From the NCBI GenBank assembly GCA_003667245.1, contig RCNN01000173.1:1-64000 (forward strand): a DNA stretch of 64,000 nucleotides, given 5' to 3'. Source of the DNA: Heterostelium multicystogenum. Lineage: Eukaryota > Evosea > Eumycetozoa > Acytosteliales > Acytosteliaceae. Shown here one piece after another: positions 59,627 through 64,000 of the stretch (positions are counted from its first letter, which is position 1; every line of letters starts with the position of its first letter). A model generated the notes under the pieces. That model was not told where the DNA came from, did not search any database, and saw only the letters and a list, made by a program, of their open reading frames with translations. Both the position numbers and the translations under genes were made by a program.

Positions 59627-61385
59627 TTATTGGGCAAAGTTGGAAGTCGTTGATAAAAACATATTCTCTTTGGAGTGTGATGTGTAGATTTGCATCGTTG
59701 GTTTGAGCTTCAGGGTGTCCTTCAAATAGATGTATCTACCATAGTCCAAGATTCGCTTTGCTTTATATCCAAGATCTTCTTTTCTAAGTATTTCAAATAC
59801 TGTATCATAGTTGATCAAGTCATTTAAAATTTTGTTATTTCTATCTTGATTTTCTCTTATGCTATCATCCTGCTCCTCTTCTCCATCAGAATCTGATTCA
59901 TCTTTCTCATTGTTACCATTATCTAGTTTAACTCTTTTCTTCTTGTTCTTTAGGTTAGTGTCTTCACCATCATTTGATGTTTGTTTTTCATTTATTGTTG
60001 CCCAACTGGTAATAGAAGTCATCAACTGGAACTCTTCAGGTGTTAGCTTACATGTCTCTGAAATAAAGGTTGGATCTAAAGTGAATAGCATATTAATAAA
60101 GATGGATCTAGCTGAATGCATTTTTTTGATTTGACTTACTGATATATGTATCCAATGTACAAAGATGGTGACAACATGTTGCTATACCTATACCATTAAA
60201 ATTGGAATGTAGCTTTTCATTACGTTCGAGTGCATTCGATAGGCACTTGAGGGTGAGATCAGTAGCACAACCGCATAGATGCTTACTGATGATAACGAAT
60301 TTTGATTGCTCCAATCTCTCAACCTTTGAGAGATCTAGATGTCTGATATCAATGAGATATCTATCAAAGTACTTGCAACCTGCTTCATTCTTGATTTGTC
60401 TGTCCGACTTTTTCAAAGACTTGAACTTCATACGATCAATCATGATATGACCTGACTTGTTGTTCAGGGATTGGAAGACATGATATCCAAGTTTGCCAGT
60501 GCCAGCACCAAACTCTAAATATATATTATCCTCAGATAACAATTGCTCAGTTTCCAGAAGTGTAATTATTGATGATTCTTGTTGTATATGCTTTAGTTTT
60601 CGATCAGAGTTTACACTTTAGCATTTTAAGTAAGTTAGTAATTCAATTGAAATGAAATGTAGTCTAACGTACTTGGTGGCAACAATTCTATCAAAAGAGG
60701 AGTGTTGATATTCATTCACCTTTATACCAAAAGGAAACAACTCAGTGAACAAGTTGTCAAGCTTGATTGCTATTGATTGGAGATCTGAGGTTGATACATG
60801 TGACAAGGGCTTGGAGTTGAATAAAGGTGGCATTCCATTTATGTTCTCTTGGTAGTACACTTGCTTCTTTGAACTTGAAATGTGTGCATTTGATTGTGTA
60901 TCCTTTGCATCTGGACAACCCTTGAGATGTTTCTTTAACTTATGTTCATATACAATACTTAAAGAAATAGATGTTAATATCCATCGATCGTCGGATGTTA
61001 CCTCATCTCTTGTACGAGATTCTACATACTGTGACGGATTTAACGGACACTTAACACGCTTTTTCAAAGGGTCCGACTCATCGTTACATTCATCTAATGG
61101 ACGGTGATGCGTACAGAATGTTGAGTTCTTTGCTTTCGGCATCGGACAAAAGTGAGCTCTGTGCTTCGACTTGATGACCATCCAAAACTGGCAACCATTG
61201 TGCATAGCCAGATCTTCCTCCGTAGGCTTCTCCTTCAAAGGTATACTATGATCAATCTTAATTTTCTTCTTTTCTTTTTTCTCTTTTCTCTTCTTGTTAA
61301 TTTTGGTAATACCTTCATGTTGGGTACTATCATGTGTTGCTGCTTGCTGTACATTGTCCGAAATGATAGAAATATCTTCATCCAT
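59627..61385 (-). CDS. tRNA 2'-O-methyltransferase TRM13
   Basis: Modifies the wobble-opposite position 4 ribose of several tRNAs. N-terminus MDEDISIISDN and a Lys-rich patch, then a CCCH-type zinc finger HNGCQFWMVIKSKHRAHFCP with FCTHH. A CHHC finger follows (VKCPLNPSQY... LKKHLKGCPD), then the TRM13 methyltransferase with LEFGAGTGKLGYHVFQSL, FVIISKHLCGCATDLTL and IATCCHHLCTLDTYI. Introns are clean: after ESR, in ATN/VNS, and at YIT/RS, where TACATATATCA joins CTAGATCC. Length and finger order match the family. An acidic insert (KDESDSDGEEEQDDS) lies in the C-terminal part. No frameshift is needed. Confidence 0.9.
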
Positions 61386-61954
61386 TTTTAAACTGATCTA
61401 TTTGTATATTAAATTGTCTAGAAATCTTAAAATCTGATCTATATCTAAAAATTTGAAATGTCTTTTTTTGATTTTTATGAAAACTTGTGGTGCTCACTGC
61501 TTTGTTTTTGAATAGATTCTATGAAAAAACAATAAATCTAACTTTTTTAGATTCATACAACAAAAAGATTTTTAATAATTATTTGTTTTTAATTTTTTAT
61601 AATTTTTGTGATTAGTCGAGTTTTTTCATAGTGATTAAAAATTTTTTTTGATCAATCAAATAGCTGGACAAGACCCACTTCCCACTCTCTCATCTCTCAA
61701 TCCATTCCAAATTACCTTTTTCTAAAGAAATTAATAATATCCATACAATCAATCAACTTCCTAATTCCTTCCTTCCCATAAAGTTCTCATTTCAATACTT
61801 TATAATATTAATATATATACTAAATGTAATCATTAATAGTTATAAAAACCAAAATATAGATTATAGATTAGTAGTTAGCCAGTTAGTTTCGGTTAGTTTT
61901 ATTTAATAGATAGTTATTAACTATCTATTGAATAAAGAATATCTTAAATTTAGA
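61386..61954. promoter_or_regulatory. Shared promoter, TRM13 and DHHC gene
   Basis: About 570 bp between divergent genes, AT-rich, with homopolymer runs and CT-rich stretches near 61680-61780. No specific motif can be supported. Confidence 0.3.
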
Positions 61955-63406
61955 ATGATAAAGTTTAAATTATCTACACTTTTCACATTACTATTTATTA
62001 CTGGACCATGTATAGCATATTATGTTAAAGTGTAAAGTATTACCTATTATTATATGCCAAATATCAGTTTATATTAATATAGTGAATTGTTGATTTGATT
62101 AGATTTTCCTATTTGGTTCAACACAACAGATACTTGGGAATAGGTATTGGCGTTGTATTTAGTTATTTCACAATGATGACTGTAATTACATTTCTATTGT
62201 CATCCATGATGAACCCTGGCATTATCCCTAAAGCTTGTTCTAACAGTATGGATCAAGCCGAGAAAGCAGAAGGTTCTTCTTTAGATTCAAACGAGGCAGA
62301 GGAGCAGCCCGACAAAGATTCAGATTCAACAGATACGCACTCGGAAAGTGATTCCGATTCCGACTCTGATATTGACGATAATAGCAACAATAACGATAAC
62401 TCGATTTCATTGAAATCAACCAACAAATTCATAAGCGATTTAAATATAAAGAATGGTAAACAACTATCATATCAATTCACATCAGTTTATTGTAGTAAGT
62501 ACTCCAAAATTGGTCCGGAAACAAATTCAAAATCTAACAACAATATGATTTCTATTTCAGAAACATGTAAAATATATAAACCACCTCGAGCATCACATTG
62601 TAAGGTATGCGGACATTGTGTAGCTAAATTTGATCACCACTGTAAGTATTGATTTATAATCTTGTGTGAATGAATAAATATTGTTAACTTATCTTAATAT
62701 TACTACTATTATTATTTAGGTCCTTGGCTTGGCAATTGTGTTGGAATTAGAAATTACAAATATTTCCTTTATTTCCTTTTAAATTTATCTGTTTTGATCA
62801 TTTTGGTATTTTCAACATCTATTTATCAGTTGATATTGGATAGCAAGGCTAGCACTAACGAGGTACATGATGATTCTACAGTGGAGAAGGAAAGCGATTA
62901 TTCTAAAGTAATTGAAAGACAACCTCTGTCCTTGGCTTTGGTCATTATTAGTTTTTTGGTGTCTTTCCCCGTAATTGGGTTGTTTGGGTATCACATTCAT
63001 CTTTTACTCAAAAATGAAACCACGCGCGAGAATAATAAGGAAATTTTCAAATCTGCAATATTTAAACAAGACAATAACTTTACCAATGATAAAAGTGCAG
63101 TGGACACTGATAAAACTGACCAATCAGCGGGCAACGAAAATGATCACATCAATCGTCATTTGGATATACCTTCTCCCCAACTTGAACCACCAATCAATCA
63201 AAATCACACAAATTCCATAAATATTTTAGCAGATTCCGGCAACGAAAATGAAAACAACGTAGAGGCAGCAGAGAACGAGAGTAGCTCTGCCACCCCAATA
63301 GCGCGGATTCTCACTACTATAATCCATTCTCCCGTGGAAAGCTTTTGAATATTGTGGAGGTGCTTTGTTCCCCATACCACCCACATTGAGGGAAATTTCC
63401 GAATAA
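61955..63406 (+). CDS. DHHC-type protein S-palmitoyltransferase
   Basis: First exon [19 protein letters not shown], a membrane segment; an intron (GTAAAG..TAG) joins to [20 protein letters not shown], a second membrane segment, ending MNPGIIPK. An Asp/Ser-rich loop is followed by [19 protein letters not shown] and AKFDHHC; the intron falls right after the catalytic Cys, with [19 protein letters not shown] in the next exon. Two later membrane segments and an NETTREN motif (TTxE-like) follow. One C too many near 63333 hides the real ending ([20 protein letters not shown]). The Cys-rich domain and TTxE motif place it in the ZDHHC9/14-type enzymes. It is membrane-bound and palmitoylates cytosolic-facing cysteines; substrates unknown. 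Confidence 0.9.
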
Positions 63407-64000
63407 AGTTGGCCAATTAAGTTGATTGCCGTGTAGTCTTAACCTCTAATTTCCCTTTGGAATTAAAATTTCTTTAATATCCAAATGCTGCCATGTCCCA
63501 AATTAAAGTTATTATTCTAATTATTATTTAAATTATTACATATATTAACGTTCCAAAAATAGATTATTGTTTCCAAGTTGTCAGTCTCTTGGAGACGAAA
63601 ATAGACTTTACAATCAATCTTAACCATCAGACATATGTGGAGGAAGCGCAAATAAATACCAAAACAGGGCTAATCAAGAATGCCAAGTTACTTAGTTTTA
63701 ACAATGCTATAAACAGATTTAAATATCATATCGATACAACAGTTTGGTGTTCGACAACATTTCCGTTAAATGAGGACTTTCCTTACGTAAATCGTTTTTG
63801 AATTTGAATATTGATACGTTGTGTTGGAAATTCAAATTTGAAAATACTGTAAAGGTTTCGCTTTTCAACCTTTGGAAATTTGGTGAAAAAAAAAACAATC
63901 CTCCTCCCACTTTGAGTGGATGTCAGATTCTAGTAACCAAAATTCAGTGTGTTTTTGTTTTGTGGACCAATGAATTTTGTCTAAAAAATAATGTCGCAAT
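63407..64000. other. 3' flank without clear gene
   Basis: A plus-strand ORF at about 63589-63801 begins with TTG and matches nothing. An inverted pair (GAATTTGAAT near 63798, ATTCAAATTTG near 63829) may form a hairpin, possibly a transcript-end signal for the DHHC gene. No supportable gene. Confidence 0.4.

Noticed and set aside
63589..63801. 70-codon ORF after the DHHC gene
   Set aside because: Starts with TTG, no family resemblance, and lies in the 3' flank.

Overview
The window comes from a dictyostelid social amoeba; the species and taxon group cannot be fixed from the sequence alone. The evidence is AT-rich intergenic DNA, short AT-rich GT..AG introns, Gln/Asn/Thr/Ser homopolymer tracts in coding exons, and dictyostelid-type genes such as a PA14 (psi, prespore-inducing-factor-like) cysteine-rich secreted protein. 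Genes are dense, on both strands, and show no operon-like organisation.

Layout. 1-12 kb: a damaged SAM methyltransferase, a damaged complex I subunit (NDUFS4-type), ribosomal protein eS27 with a decayed partial duplicate of its 3' end, an MTH1-type Nudix hydrolase, signal recognition particle receptor alpha, an NADPH-dependent FMN reductase, TRM61 and a secreted GPI-anchored surface protein. 13-28 kb: a class 3 lipase, an NT-C2 plus dilute-domain protein, an SLC25A46-like mitochondrial carrier, ribosomal protein eS25, an unrecognised mitochondrial protein, a GNAT acetyltransferase and a TBC1D23-like trafficking protein. 28.6-32.4 kb: the PA14 protein and an ankyrin-repeat protein. 32.57-35.60 kb: a PIF/Harbinger-like DNA transposon with terminal inverted repeats, an uninterrupted four-exon DDE transposase, a divergent second gene of unknown function, and six 12-bp iterons between them. 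35.8-49.7 kb: an EEF1A-lysine-methyltransferase-4/METTL13-like enzyme, an RNF220-like RING protein, phosphomevalonate kinase, a 3-beta-HSD/epimerase-family membrane enzyme, three clustered FKBP12-type prolyl isomerases, a PRP4-type kinase and a small membrane protein. 51-63.4 kb: a GRAB-domain golgin, a five-finger C2H2 transcription factor with a long leader, TRM13 and a DHHC palmitoyltransferase.

Many otherwise well-conserved genes carry single-base shifts. Most are one extra base in a homopolymer or next to one, even in ribosomal proteins. The transposon genes, RNF220-like gene, phosphomevalonate kinase, FKBPs, GNAT and FMN reductase are clean. Homopolymer errors in a draft assembly explain this best, so most 'broken' genes here are probably intact in the cell; the NDUFS4 and first methyltransferase copies are the ones most likely to be real relics.

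The most novel items are the two-gene transposon with its non-Myb second protein and iterons, and the FKBP cluster, whose members all have a first coding exon consisting of only the start codon and have kept different subsets of a shared intron set.
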